This document shows positions 23,777-35,159 of a stretch of DNA of 64,000 nucleotides, piece by piece. Within the stretch, counting starts at the first letter, position 1. Every line of letters begins with the position of its first letter. The notes beneath the pieces were generated by a model. That model ran no database searches and was not told where the DNA came from. It worked only from the letters and a program-made list of their open reading frames with translations. The DNA comes from Allium sativum. Its lineage: Eukaryota > Streptophyta > Magnoliopsida > Asparagales > Amaryllidaceae. The stretch is from NCBI GenBank assembly GCA_030737875.1, contig CM060909.1, positions 30,897,659 to 30,961,658 on the forward strand, given 5' to 3'. The position numbers were made by a program, and so were the translations under genes.

Positions 23777-25613
23777 TGATCGACGCTAGTCTATGAATTA
23801 GAAAAGCGTGACATTTAAATTAAATTATGCAAGCATACAGGTGTGTAGCATACAGGTCGAACACAGGGAGGTGAATTAAATCAAATTATTTATCTAATCT
23901 CTTGGGCGAGTTAGACAAAACTTTGGAGGTTGATTTTGAAAATTAAACAAAACAAAATTAAAACTGTAATTTGATTCAGAACAGATCTAACTGAACCGAC
24001 GATTAAATCACAATTTCAATGGAAAAGCAATGAAACTATGAATCATATTCAAATCTAATCAAATCCAATTTAACCTATGAACGCGATTAAAATACAAAAA
24101 ATAAAAGTGCAGAATATAAATAACAACAGGAAATAAAATTAGGATTACCGCTGAATCTAATCAGATGGTCAATCACTAATGAAAAGAAATGCAAAATACA
24201 AATAGTGTTCTACCGAATCTAATCGTGTAGACAACACTAATTGCTAAGAAATAGAAAATTGCATAAGATAAAAAGAAAAATGAGTTTTATTAATGAAGAA
24301 AAGAAAAGAAAAGAAAAGAAAAGAATAGAAAAGAAAAGAAATTTGGGCCTTTTCTCTTTTCCTCTTGCTTCCTTGACATTTCTTCATTGATTTGTGATGT
24401 GCAAAGCTTTTTTATCAATCCTTTTCTTGTCCAACAGCAACTAGATGTGAGATCTTCATCTACAATTCTTCAAAATGTAAATATATATCAATTTCATCTC
24501 TATTTCTCTACTTTTCTGGTTGCATGCGGGCTGGGTTGGAATATCTGTAAAGGTAATAAAACAATACCCAAGTAATATGTATTTATATACAAAAGATAAG
24601 AAACAAGAGCATAAAATAAACATATTCCTATGTCAATCAAATACCCCCACACTTATCTTTTACTCATCCTCGAGTAAAAAGAAAATGGAAAACTAACTAG
24701 ATAAGTCACGCTTTCGTAGGAAACACGATTGCATTGAGCATATGCAACAAGCCGTTAAACCTCTAGGTGTCCCTAGTAGGACGAGTGGTGTCTCGTGAGG
24801 GTTTTCAGCGGATACTACCCACAAAATCCAAATGTAGTATGCTATGATTCTAATGAAACTACATGAATGCAACGGACATATGCAAACAAAAGCAAAAATG
24901 AAAACAAGACTTGTTTCTGAAGTGGTACAACAAATTAAATTAACAATTTCTAGTCAGTTGATTTTATTTTAGTTACCTCAACTTGTCACAAATTTTCAAT
25001 ATAAATCAAGTTTTCAAATGTTAAATTCCAGTTTGGCTAGTTAGTTCGGTCGATAACATAGTGCAGCCATGAAATAGATTCTTAGTTTGCTTGGCACAGT
25101 TTGTAAAGTGGTATTCTAATTTTCTTATGTATTGCTAGTCAAATCAATAAGGTAAAGAAGTATTTGGGCATCATCGCTTATTCTTTATTCTATAAAATTT
25201 TAAGATTTATGATTAAGTACATACACCTAACTTAGAAGACCAAGGTTTACCACCCATGCACTGCCTCGCGGACTAACGGAGAGTGGGTAAAGAGCTTGGC
25301 GGATTGTGCAGGCCGACTTTGACTTTGTCAACAACGTGTCGGTAATCCTTAGGTGTCCAATCTCATAAAATGAGACCAAGATATTCCAACGCTGACTTTG
25401 TCAACAACGTGTCGGATAGAGCTTGGCGGGTTTCCACACCAACGCTTGATATACAAGCAATGTTGGATACCCTTGGATTACTATTATTATTATTGAAATT
25501 ATAAGCACAAAAGAGAGTTACGCGAATTCAACTCAACACAACTTAGTTTTAAAGATTCGAAAAGCCAGTTTAAGTATTTTAAGTCCTCCACTTATTTAAA
25601 CAAAGTCTACAAT
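23777..25613 (-). repeat. TE-4 LTR A, first part
   Basis: Matches 54210 onwards in LTR B, with about 2% difference by eye, up to the TE-5 insertion at 25613/25614. It differs by lacking about 170 bp present in B (about 54735-54905), where A has a run of AAAAG repeats (24296-24343). The missing part includes the TATA box, so this LTR probably has no promoter. Confidence 0.8.
25609..25613. repeat. TE-5 target-site duplication, left copy (ACAAT)
   Basis: ACAAT stands just before the TE-5 LTR and again just after its other end (53913-53917). The uninterrupted LTR B reads CTACAATATAGAAT at the same place, so removing TE-5 and one copy restores the LTR. Confidence 0.95.
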
Positions 25614-26527
25614 TGTTAGACCCAAAAGTGGTTCTAACACCCAAATTGATTAAAAGCAAATAAGATGAGATAAAAATAAAAATGAACACACAGGATTTAT
25701 AGTGGTTCGGCGAAGAAATGCCTACGTCCACTTATCTTTCACTATATTCAATGATTCAGTTGCAAATACAATGTAATTGTCACTTGATTTCACTCACAAC
25801 TCGCTTATATTCACTCAATAGATTAAAACAAATAATGAAGAAGATTTGGATTCTCCGGGAGCAATGGAGTTCGGATTATGGAGGTAGTTGAATTCTCAAA
25901 GTGCCTAAAAAAAAGATCCTTCTCTTTGTCTCCAGACGGGGTATTTATAGGTGTGAATTTACTCGAAACTTGATCCGGGTCGGGGCCACATGTCGTCCAT
26001 CCCACTATCTTCGGGTTCGGATGAACTATTATGTTGACAACGCATCAAAGGAACGGAAGTTATGGGTAGGAACTGGTCACAGCCGGTCCGGATATCCAGG
26101 CGCTTTTGCAGGAGAATAATATGGAACATGGGCTCTGGTCGGAGACGCACAGATAAGGGGTTCAGATCGGGATATCTGATCCGACCCGGATTGGCTTCGA
26201 TGCAACGCTCTCTTCTTCTCTAATCTACTCCGCTCCGATCCATTTTCGTGGCAAATAGGTGGCTTTCCGATCCAATTGAGATCATGTTGCCCTCCGATCC
26301 GATTAGATATACCTTACCAATTTCCTCAGCGGCAGTTCATCGATCCGAACAGAAGACTCTATCCGACCCGAACCGATATGTTGCTCTGACCCGACCAGAA
26401 CAACTGCAGCTATCCAATCTAGATTGTAGTGTCTTCTCCAATCCGAACCGAAGTCTTCTAATTAAAAATGCTCTTCAATGTCTGGTTTCTTAACTTTGTG
26501 TTGCCTAGTTCACAAAGTAGGCTAACA
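25614..26527 (-). repeat. TE-5 left LTR (3' LTR), 914 bp
   Basis: Runs from TGTTAGACCC to GGCTAACA. It carries TATAAATA on the minus strand (25942-25949) and, near the outer end, the box TTTATAGTGGTTCGGC (about 25695-25712). About ten GATCCGA or CCGACCCGAACC-type words are spread along it. Confidence 0.95.
25942..25949 (-). promoter_or_regulatory. TATA box of TE-5 left LTR
   Basis: TATAAATA followed by CCCCGTC on the minus strand, identical in the right LTR at 53327-53334. Confidence 0.55.
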
Positions 26528-26543
26528 CTTTGCCCCCTCAAAG
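26528..26543 (-). other. TE-5 polypurine tract
   Basis: The minus strand reads CTTTGAGGGGGCAAAG directly before the LTR start TGTTAGCC. The tract is also nearly palindromic at its ends (CTTTG/CAAAG). Confidence 0.75.
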
Positions 26544-27794
26544 GATGCTTCTGTGGGGAACGGAGCATGCTTTGACTGCCACAACGCAAAAGCTTCATCT
26601 TTCCTTTCGAATTCACACGTTAAGTTGTCGTACTTCATCCTGTTCGGTTCGGATTCCGACCCGAACGGATTTCTGGCTTGGGTTCCGACCCGAACAGATC
26701 TCCTTCCTCCTGTACTCTGCGATGAGCCAGTGGGCCAAGCTGTGTTACTGGGCTTTTCGAGCCGGTCCGATCGGGAATACGAATAGTCAGCTTGTTGTTT
26801 ATATAAATTCACTTCTTTCTTCTTTTCTTTCATTTATCGTTTTCGTTTATCCGAACCGATTCCATATCGAAGCTCCAGCCTTTCCAAGAAACTTCAAAAT
26901 TTTCGCTTCCATCTTCGAATCAAACACATAGGTAGTCTTGTAATCATGAATCTTGTTGCCATAATCGCTTTTAGTTTACATTCACGGTTAGTTTGAACGA
27001 CTTTAACAAAGTAATTGAATAATTCCATCACTGCGCTTTCTTCCTTCCTCCGCCTTCGTCGTCAATGACATCGACGCCATTTCAAAGCGTTGGAGGAAAT
27101 TATTGACACTTGAGTACTCAATCTCTCGACTTTTAATTAAAGCTTGGGATTTCGAGTTGGGTTCGCTATTTAAGAGGAGGAAGAGGAAGAAAACTGAAGA
27201 AGGTTGGTTCGGGTAGGGGAACAGTAGGAGGAAAAGAGGAAAAGAGGGAAATTTACAGAGCCTGATCGGGTCGGAGAAATAGGGCCAAGAAATGGGTCTT
27301 AAACCGCTTGACCGGGTCGGGTCGGATTTGCGAATACAATGAAGGTCAAGGCTTATGCGCTCGGATCGGACCCGATTGAAAAACAAAAGAAAGAATAAGG
27401 GTCTGGTTATCCAAGTTAATCCGACCCGCTCCGGGTGTCAATCTCCGAACCGATCCGGATATATCTTTCTAAGCATGGGCCTTTGCTCATCCGATCCGAA
27501 CCTGGTGTCTGCATCCGAACCGAAGACTACTCAATCTGAAACATAAACTCTCGTCCAACTATTTAAAAGATATTACTTCCAACTTCATGAACAGTTAGGA
27601 TAGTGCCTTGCGGACATAAATGAACATTTAAGAACTACTCTGACCATCACTTTCTCATCAAAGTTTCGTCTTACATTGCTGCACTTTTACTTTGCATTTC
27701 TCACATTCGCGGCACACATTTTAGTTCACACACATACACAGGGGGGTACGGGCTAATTTACTCTAATCCGTGCTATTGCTTCTTCAATAGTTCT
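26544..27794 (+). other. TE-5 region upstream of the antisense ORF
   Basis: There is no convincing ORF on either strand. The stretch carries about a dozen copies of the CCGACCCGAACC-like word also present in the LTR, in both orientations, chiefly at 26640-26780 and 27260-27530. As the antisense ORF begins at 27795, a plus-strand promoter is expected here or in the LTR. I cannot identify a clear TATA box for it. Confidence 0.5.
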
Positions 27795-28551
27795 ATGACA
27801 ATGAGGCCCATACGCTCTTCCCGACTAGCTGAGAGGAAAGAAGCCCCGGAAACTTCTAACAAAATCACTCTTGAAGATATATCTTCTTCGTCTGATCCAG
27901 AATGGGACAGTGAGGGTCCAGACTACGGGGTTGGAAGTCGAGAAAGCAACGAGGCGTCTTCGGAGAACGAGGTTTCTCTGGGTTTTGAGGAGGAAGGAGG
28001 GATCGGTGACGATCGAGCCCCTGACGAATTTGAATCAGCCATTATATTGGAATCACCTCCAGACTCCGTTGAATCGACAATTGACAACGATCGACTTGTC
28101 CGAATTTGCTTAAAGTATGGAATAATGAAAAGGGACACTCTAGTGCCTTCACGCTCTGACCGTCCCCACAACCCTCCAGAAGGATATATGACGGTCACTC
28201 GATTGATGTGCATGGTCGGTTCCATTCCTCCATTCTCTCCCTTCATTGTTGACTTTTTAAGACAAATGCGGATTGCCCCCATGCAATTGCACCCCAATTC
28301 ATATGCCTATTTGCACACCTTGTACATAGCATATCGTGAAATCTTAGGCATAGAGCTCACGTTCGATGATGTTCACTTCTTCTATAATTTCAAGCATCGG
28401 ACTCGAGAAACTCCATCCTTCTGCTACTTTGAATCAGTCACAAAAAGGAAGATAATCTCTGCACCATTTAGCAGTAAAGATGGAGATTCCAGACTAGAAT
28501 GGTTCTATGTGAAGCGACAACCTGGATGCGCCAGTAGATGGACAAAATCAA
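27795..28551 (+). CDS. TE-5 antisense ORF, exon 1 (putative gypsy-type transposon domain)
   Basis: The exon starts at ATG 27795 and runs opposite to gag-pol. The N-terminus is acidic and serine-rich (residues 1-100). From about residue 100 it matches the plant 'putative gypsy type transposon' pattern (PF04195 by recall): hydrophobic PPFSPFIVDFL, MRIAPMQLHPNSYAYL, a GIELTFDDVHFFYNF stretch, and a closing aromatic segment near LEWFYVKR. Known family members are antisense ORFs of Tat elements; their function is not established. The open frame would run on for 20 bases into a stop at 28569-28571, but a GT at 28552 allows splicing into the next exon in frame. Confidence 0.75.
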
Positions 28552-28628
28552 GTAAAGCATTGATTTTCTAAATCCGGATTCCATACACTTGAATCATCAC
28601 CTTGACCTGTTTTCCTTTTTGTTTGCAG
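28552..28628 (+). other. Probable 77-bp intron in the antisense ORF
   Basis: Begins GTAAAG after TCAA and ends TTTGTTTGCAG after a T-rich tract. It contains an in-frame stop and is AT-rich. Splicing joins phase 1 to phase 1 and keeps the frame open into the next exon (the codon at the joint is ATC). A similar intron behind this domain is common in plant copies of the family, by recall. Confidence 0.7.
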
Positions 28629-29884
28629 TCGACAATCCCAAACAGATATCAGATCAGGTGTTCTTTGATCGGATGCACCGACTTCTTAATGGCGATCAAA
28701 AATTCTTGACTATCGATGAGGTCCTTAAAGATGAATACCTTCACTTTCATGGGCTGCTATCCGTTTTTCGTAGCATCGGTCATGGGACGGTCCCTTATGC
28801 ATACATTCCTCCAGTGGAGGTAGTTCCAGAGACAGGAGAAGGCTCGGGAATTCCTACAGCACCTCTTCAAGCTTCGCCTTCTCCATCTTCTACACAAGAT
28901 GACGAATTGGCTAACCTGGCCAAAAAGCATCGAGAAGGATATGCTGCCCCCGAGGAGGCTACTTCTCTGGAAAAGTCAACATCCCCAGCAGAGTCGCCAC
29001 TTCATGCTTCCGAGGGGAACATTCCTAGCACCGATGAACAAATATTTCAGGGTTTGGGGGATCTCCCCTTACCCGAGACTATATACACTTCAGAGGATTT
29101 CAGGAAGGATCCTTTAGTCTTCACCTCTTTTGAAGAAACCACTCCCGCTAAGGCCAAAGAGCCTGCCCGTACTAGTCTAGCTTCAGACTCGGGTTGGTTG
29201 GGGGGAAACACACCACTTAGGACACACTTCACACAACAGCACCATCATTCATTGCACTTCTTTCTTCGTGAATCCATTAACTCTAAACTTCGTTTGTTTT
29301 ACTATGCAGGCACGATGTCTCGATCCTACTACGATATCAGGAAGCTCCGTCGCAGCATGTCCAATCCTCCTCAGGATGTCGAGTATGATCGCTGGGATGA
29401 TCGTGGTAGGGAGGAGAGAAGACCTTATGATTCTTATCGCTCTCGATCCTCACGTTCTCGTTCACCAGTTCGATCAGAACAAGATAAATACAAGAGTTAT
29501 CAAAGCCGTGAGGACAGACCACCATCTAAGGACTCCACGTCTTCCCATGAAAAGCGTAGTAGAGAGAGAACCCCTCCAAAAGAAACTGGGTCTCGAAGCA
29601 AGCACAAGGTCCCTGCTACCGAGCGACCTAGGACTGACAAAGAGATTACCGAATCCTCTTCACACAGGGACACTGAATTGTCAATCCCCGCTCCTCCTCC
29701 ACTAGATGCGGAAACTGCAGTAAAGCGGGCATATTTGGAGGAGCAATTTCCCGAACATTACTTCGAGACCTTGACTTTTTTACCCGCTCTCGAACCTATT
29801 TCTTCTAAGTGGGCGGATGAGGCCAAAGCAAAGATTGATGCGGTGGAAAAACAATATACTGAGATGTTCAAATATTCCCGCAAT
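28629..29884 (+). CDS. TE-5 antisense ORF, exon 2, cut by TE-6 (RS-rich region)
   Basis: 418 codons to the TE-6 insertion. After a short domain end (SDQVFFDRMHRLLNGD) comes a Pro/Ser/Glu-rich linker, then at 29390-29625 a strongly charged stretch with alternating Arg and Ser (SYRSRSSRSRSPVRS) like the RS domain of splicing factors. A further in-frame intron is possible: a strong acceptor (TTTGTTTTACTATGCAG, ending 29309) with a weak GT at 29193 would remove 117 nt of low-complexity His-rich sequence. The frame runs five codons into the TE-6 LTR and stops. Role unknown; RNA or protein binding is inference. Confidence 0.7.
29880..29884. repeat. TE-6 target-site duplication, left copy (GCAAT)
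   Basis: GCAAT directly precedes the TE-6 LTR and recurs at 44209-44213 after it. Removing TE-6 and one copy makes the antisense reading frame continuous. Confidence 0.95.
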
Positions 29885-31965
29885 TGTAAAAACCCGTAAC
29901 TTCCCCGTAAAGGAAAGTGTCGGATAGTTCGAGAACAAGCCACAACAGAACGCATACAGAAGAACATTTCATTGCTATATTACAACAATGCATCAGATTA
30001 CAAGAATATACAGAGTACAAATGAATAAATATTACACAGAAATATCAGAGATTTAAATTACATATTAATACATAGCAGCGGAAAATAATACAATACACCA
30101 CTAGAAGAGATATACGGACACAAAGCTTTCCGAATATCTTTCCAGCTTGAAACCAGGTTCCTGTGAATATAAATCTGCAAAACCAAAACTACAAGCTGCC
30201 CGTGTCGAAAATAGGGGCACCCAGAGTTTAGGTTAAAACAATAAACTCCAGGTCAGTCATGTGACTGGTGTGAGAACTAAAACAGTTATTAATCTTTATT
30301 TTAAATCATTAGGTAAATCAAGGGACCACGCCGTATAACACGGAACGGGTTTCCTCCCAAGAATACCATTGCATAAAAACAAACAGCGCAATGCTAAATA
30401 AAGAAAAATGAAGCTATTATAAGACCCAGGTCCCATCACACAATGCAACGCAGCCGAGGATAGGGTTTTCCCTTATAATAGCCAAACATGCTTAGTACGT
30501 TTAAAACAAATCTTTTGATACTACTATAAGTGCATAGTGTATAAAACAACTTCAAATCATAAGTATCAATCATAGGCGGCATGAGCGCCCCATCCCACTA
30601 TGTCACCATACTAGGTTCTACAATTAAAACCGCAAATATCACGTATTTGGAAATTGGATTTCCGTCTATGAACCGAGGCAAAAGATAGTCCTCAACCGAT
30701 TCGAGACGCTCTAGCCCGCCCCTCAGGCAAGTACTCAGTCAAGCCTTTGGATCGTCAGGGCCGGTCCACCGATGTGGATTAAAATTCCTGGACACTACGT
30801 TTCCCCACCTTATGGGGTGTAAGTCTGGTCCGTCCGCCGACCAGAATGCATCGGCCGAAACCGATATAACTGAGGCGCCTCACAACAGCAACAACCACAT
30901 AAGTCAAACTCGTCAGGGCGTGTAAAACCACTGACGCCACTTCTAGCTAGAAAGAAACGCAAGTCCTCCCTGAGGTCCGTCTCCCGTTTTTGGTTCATAC
31001 CGGGTGTGAAATCCGCGAAGTCACGTTACACAAAGCTGTGCCACACAGGCCGTGCTTTGATCATCACCACAAGAATTTGCTTTTCAACAGAAGCCTCGAT
31101 CAATTGCCACTTAGGCATGCCACACAGGCAATTCACTCCATGCGTTTGATATCCACCAATATATAACCCCTGAGCTCGTACGTCTCAGAGAAGGGCGTTA
31201 AGCAAGAGAATAAATTCTCCACCGCCAATCAGATATATATTTAATAGAGATCAATCACACGGACTAAAATCCAATGTCAGACACACAGTCCATTCACAAG
31301 TCCGTTCTGGGTCTGAACGAAACCGGAGGCACCTAGTACCCCGCATATCCATCGATCTCCAAGTACGTCTGGACGATCACCAACTGTTTCCATCTTCTTG
31401 GGTGTACAGCCCAATCAAGATCATCAGTTATAACCCAAACGACGTGAAGACTTCTGGTCTTCGACCACCGTCTTCATCTTCGACACCACGTCGAACCAGT
31501 TATTCAGAATGGGATAAACCCGGTCTTTCTGAATAACTCGCGTATATATTATAAAAGTGTTACACAAACACAACATACGCCTCATTCCAATTCAGAATAT
31601 TCCTTTATTCGAATATTCCTATACTTTGGGAAATGTTCCCATTAATTTTATCCAAGATAAATTCTTTAAATTTATTCTTTAATCTCCTTTGAATATCAAT
31701 TCAAACTAGTCGGGATTAGCGAACCACACCGAAGTAATCATTTATTTTATTTCCCAATCCCAACCTATTCATCCCATGAAGTAAAACTGGCTATACTTCA
31801 TATCTAACACCACGGTGTTATCGGTAAATTCAATTACCATTTCACGTTCAAATCTAATTAAAGATTTAACCATCGCCTGGAGCAAAACTGGTGATACTCC
31901 ATTTTCGATCATTTCAATCTAATTAAAGATTCATTAAAACTCCACTTAGTTTTAATCTTTAACTG

Positions 31966-32217
31966 GGTTAAAGAATCAGTGTCATTTAAACCACGGTTCA
32001 CGATAAACCCAAAATCACATTCCCTTAATTATCGGGTTAAAGAACAAGTGTTATTTAAAAACACTGTTCACGATAAACCCAAAAATCAATATCACTTCAA
32101 TTCCAATCAAATATTATTCAATTGGTACACTTCATTAAATCTAAATAAAAAGATTTAATCTTTTCACAACTGGGTTCAAGAACAGTGTTAGTGAAGACAC
32201 CATTCACGACAAACCCA
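31966..32217. repeat. Three diverged hairpin-forming repeats in TE-6 left LTR
   Basis: Units at 31966-32011, 32035-32081 and 32172-32217 each begin GGGTT, hold CAGTGT or AAGTGTT, and end ACGATAAACCC or ACGACAAACCC. The ends of each unit can pair (GGGTT with AACCC). In the middle unit AGTGTT can also pair with AACACT. The same three units are found in the right LTR at about 39629-39881. Confidence 0.7.
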
Positions 32218-33080
32218 AATCACATTTGATATTCAATACAAGGCTCTGAATAGAAAATATATCGGCTTATATTCAATATCAAATTCTACGACTAACAAAT
32301 GTCGTATTGAAATAACGATATAAATGTATATCTTTCAAATTCCCATAACAACATCTGTATAATCACGAATTCCGATCATCGAAATATTCCGAAGACAATT
32401 TCGATTCAAATCCACTCCAATGCAATCAGTGGAAATTTTGGTTATTTTTAAAACCCTTTTCAAATTCAATTTATTTAAAAATAAATAGAATTATATTTCT
32501 AGTTCAAAACTAGTTCATTTCGATAAAAATCTATTTTTACCTTTTCAAATATGGAGTTTTTCATCCCAAATCTTCACAAATCATTTCTTATGATTTTACA
32601 CAAATTATTACTATTTTTAATAATTTTATCAAGGCCTGTACAGTCGATTTCCGCCAATGGCCATCGAACTGCACTTACAGCGACCTTTTTCAAATTTGAT
32701 TTGGACATAATTCCAAATCAAACCGTTAGATTTCTAATTTCTAATATTCGTTAGAAAGCTCTTTTCGATACGAACCCAACGGTTCCGGTTTTAGGAGAAT
32801 CCGACGGTCGGATCTCCCGTAATGTCCGTTTGAAATAAATGGTCGAAATTCGCGAACTGCCGCGGCGCGGCGCGTTCTATTCAGGCCATTATATTATATA
32901 TATAATATATATAATATATATTTCGTCGATTTCTATTTAAAACGAATTATATAAATAGTTTTAAAATCGTTTCGAAAGCAATTCCAACTTTCTTTTCAAT
33001 TCAAATCACAATTGAATTCTTCTTTATAGATTCGTTTTAAAATTCATTTCTATTCAATTCAAATTTCAATTCAATTTGAA

Positions 33081-33720
33081 TTCGTTTTCAATTCAATTCA
33101 TTTCGAAATCGTTTTCAATTCAATTCATTTCGAAATCGTTTTCAATTCAATTCATTTCGAAATCGTTTTCAATTCACTTCATTTCGAAATCGTTTTCAAT
33201 TCACTTCATTTGGAAATCGTTTTCAATTCAATTCATTTCGAAATCGTTTTAAATTCACTTTGAAATCGTTTTCAATTCACTTTGAATTCGTTTTCAATTC
33301 AATTCATTTCGAAATCGTTTTCAATTCAATTCATTTCGAAATCGTTTTCAATTCAATTCATTTCGAAATCATTTTCAATTCAATTCATTTCGAAATCGTT
33401 TTCAATTCACTTCATTTCGAAATCGTTTTCAATTCAATTCATTTCGAAATCGTTTTCAATTCAATTCATTTCGAAATCGTTTTCAATTCAATTCATTTCG
33501 AAATCGTTTTCAATTCAATTCACTTCGAAATCGTTTTCAATTCACTTCATTTCGAAATCGTTTTCAATTCAATTCCTTTCGAAATCGTTTTCAATTCAAT
33601 TCATTTCGAAATCGTTTTCAATTCAATTCATTTCGAAATCGTTTTCAATTCAATTCATTTCGAAATCGTTTTCAATTCACTTCATTTCAAAATCGTTTTC
33701 AATTCATTTCGAAATCGTCG
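33081..33720. repeat. 27-bp minisatellite in TE-6 left LTR, about 24 units
   Basis: The unit is about TTTTCAATTCAATTCATTTC followed by GAAATCG. Most units are near-identical; variants have CACTTCATTTCG. The unit length is a multiple of three, so both strands stay open and a repeated peptide of period nine (core IHFEIVF) can be read; I take this as an artefact. Each unit holds the palindrome ATTTCGAAAT. Confidence 0.9.
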
Positions 33721-34742
33721 ATTTCAAAATCACTTTTCAATATTCATTTTAAAATGAATAAAGTCGATATAAATATCGTTCACGTCAAAATGGCGTCAAT
33801 CTAATCAACACGGCTTCATAAATTTCTATTTTCAAATTTTCTTTATTTTTCAAATTGGAATGAGGCCCAATCAATTACCATATAAAATTAATTATATGGA
33901 TTTCCATACAACACATGTATATAATAGCATTGAAAAATAATCAACCATCAACCAAAGTGCACTACACTGTATAAGCATCAAATATAGATATTCAACGCTT
34001 ATAACAGCCTGTCAATCAACCGATCGACATATTTAATCAATCAGGATGAGTGAACTTCAAATTTCATCCCAACACCCGTGTGGGGTTTCAAACAATCGAA
34101 CACAGATTTTATTTGTGCAGTTGGGCGATGTGTAAAATTTATCGACCCAATCAATGTCCTTCAAATAGGTGTACATAAACAAACCGTTCGGTTTGTAAAT
34201 GAATATTTTATTTATTCACATTCACGTTAAAAATTATATTTTTAACGATAAAAACATTTTATTTCAACATATGAATTTCTATTATTCATTTACACAATAA
34301 AATGATATTTTTATTTTCTAACATATTTTAGAAAATTTCGGCGGCATAACGGCACGATACTAGAAACGGGACGAGGCCTAGCCTTATCCCCGGTCTAGTG
34401 AAGGCCCACGCCATTCACACATCAATCATATCAATTTCAATTTCACCAAAACAATCAAATCCAAATCAAATAATCTAACCATCTACTCAACCAATCAAAC
34501 AAGCCCATGGTCTGTGGACGGGTGTCGGGTGCTTCTAATAAGCACCGTCTGCATCCTAGTATATATATATATATATATATATATATAACTAGAAAAGTAG
34601 AATTGGAGTGAGAAGTTCTCACCGAAAGCTATCCAACTTCACGACACTCCTATTGTAGAGATCTTCGTCGTTCTCGCCCTTTTTGTTACCTTCTTCGCCC
34701 GTATTCACTACATATGTAAAAAATCACATTTTTACTTCGATG

Positions 34743-34912
34743 TTCAATATATAAAAATCATATTTTTAATTCGAAGTTCAATATATAAAAATCATATTTT
34801 TAATTCGAAGTTCAATATATAAAAATCATATTTTTAATTCGAAGTTCAATATATAAAAATCATATTTTTAATTCGAAGTTCAATATATAAAAATCATATT
34901 TTTATCTTTCTA
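34743..34912. repeat. 34-bp minisatellite in TE-6 left LTR, 5 units
   Basis: Five copies, spaced exactly 34 bp, starting TTCAATATATAAAAATCATA. The right LTR has six copies (42394-42590). Degenerate ATCATATTTTT words continue to about 35060. Confidence 0.9.
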
Positions 34913-35159
34913 CAATGTAAAAGATTATATTTTTACTACTTTAAAAATATATAAAGCATATTTTTATAATCGCTATATAGTAAAGATTATATTTTTAATA
35001 CTTTAAAAATATAAAAATCATATTTTCATTACTTTTAAAAATATAAATATCATATTTTTCCTTGTTTTTAAAACCCAAATCTTTTCTTGCATATAAAATC
35101 AGTTTTATAAACCTATTATACACTAAACTAAATAAACAAAGAACTTACATTGCCTAAAA

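Noticed and set aside
26530..27386. ORFs of 103-133 codons on both strands upstream of the antisense ORF
   Set aside because: They overlap on opposite strands, change composition along their length and owe their openness to the repeated CCGACCCGAACC word.
28572..28628. Reading the antisense ORF as two separate genes (stop at 28571, new ATG at 28589)
   Set aside because: A GT-AG intron of 77 bp with a T-rich acceptor joins both in frame, and the putative 11 new N-terminal residues are encoded by intron-like T-rich sequence.
30810..30998. 62-codon Cys-rich ORF in TE-6 LTR, also at 38474-38662
   Set aside because: Short, no recognised family, conserved only because the two LTRs are near-identical.
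33260..33757. Long ORFs with a nine-residue repeat (core IHFEIVF), also at 40924-41394
   Set aside because: They follow from a 27-bp minisatellite whose length is a multiple of three; several frames are open at once and no start or context supports translation.
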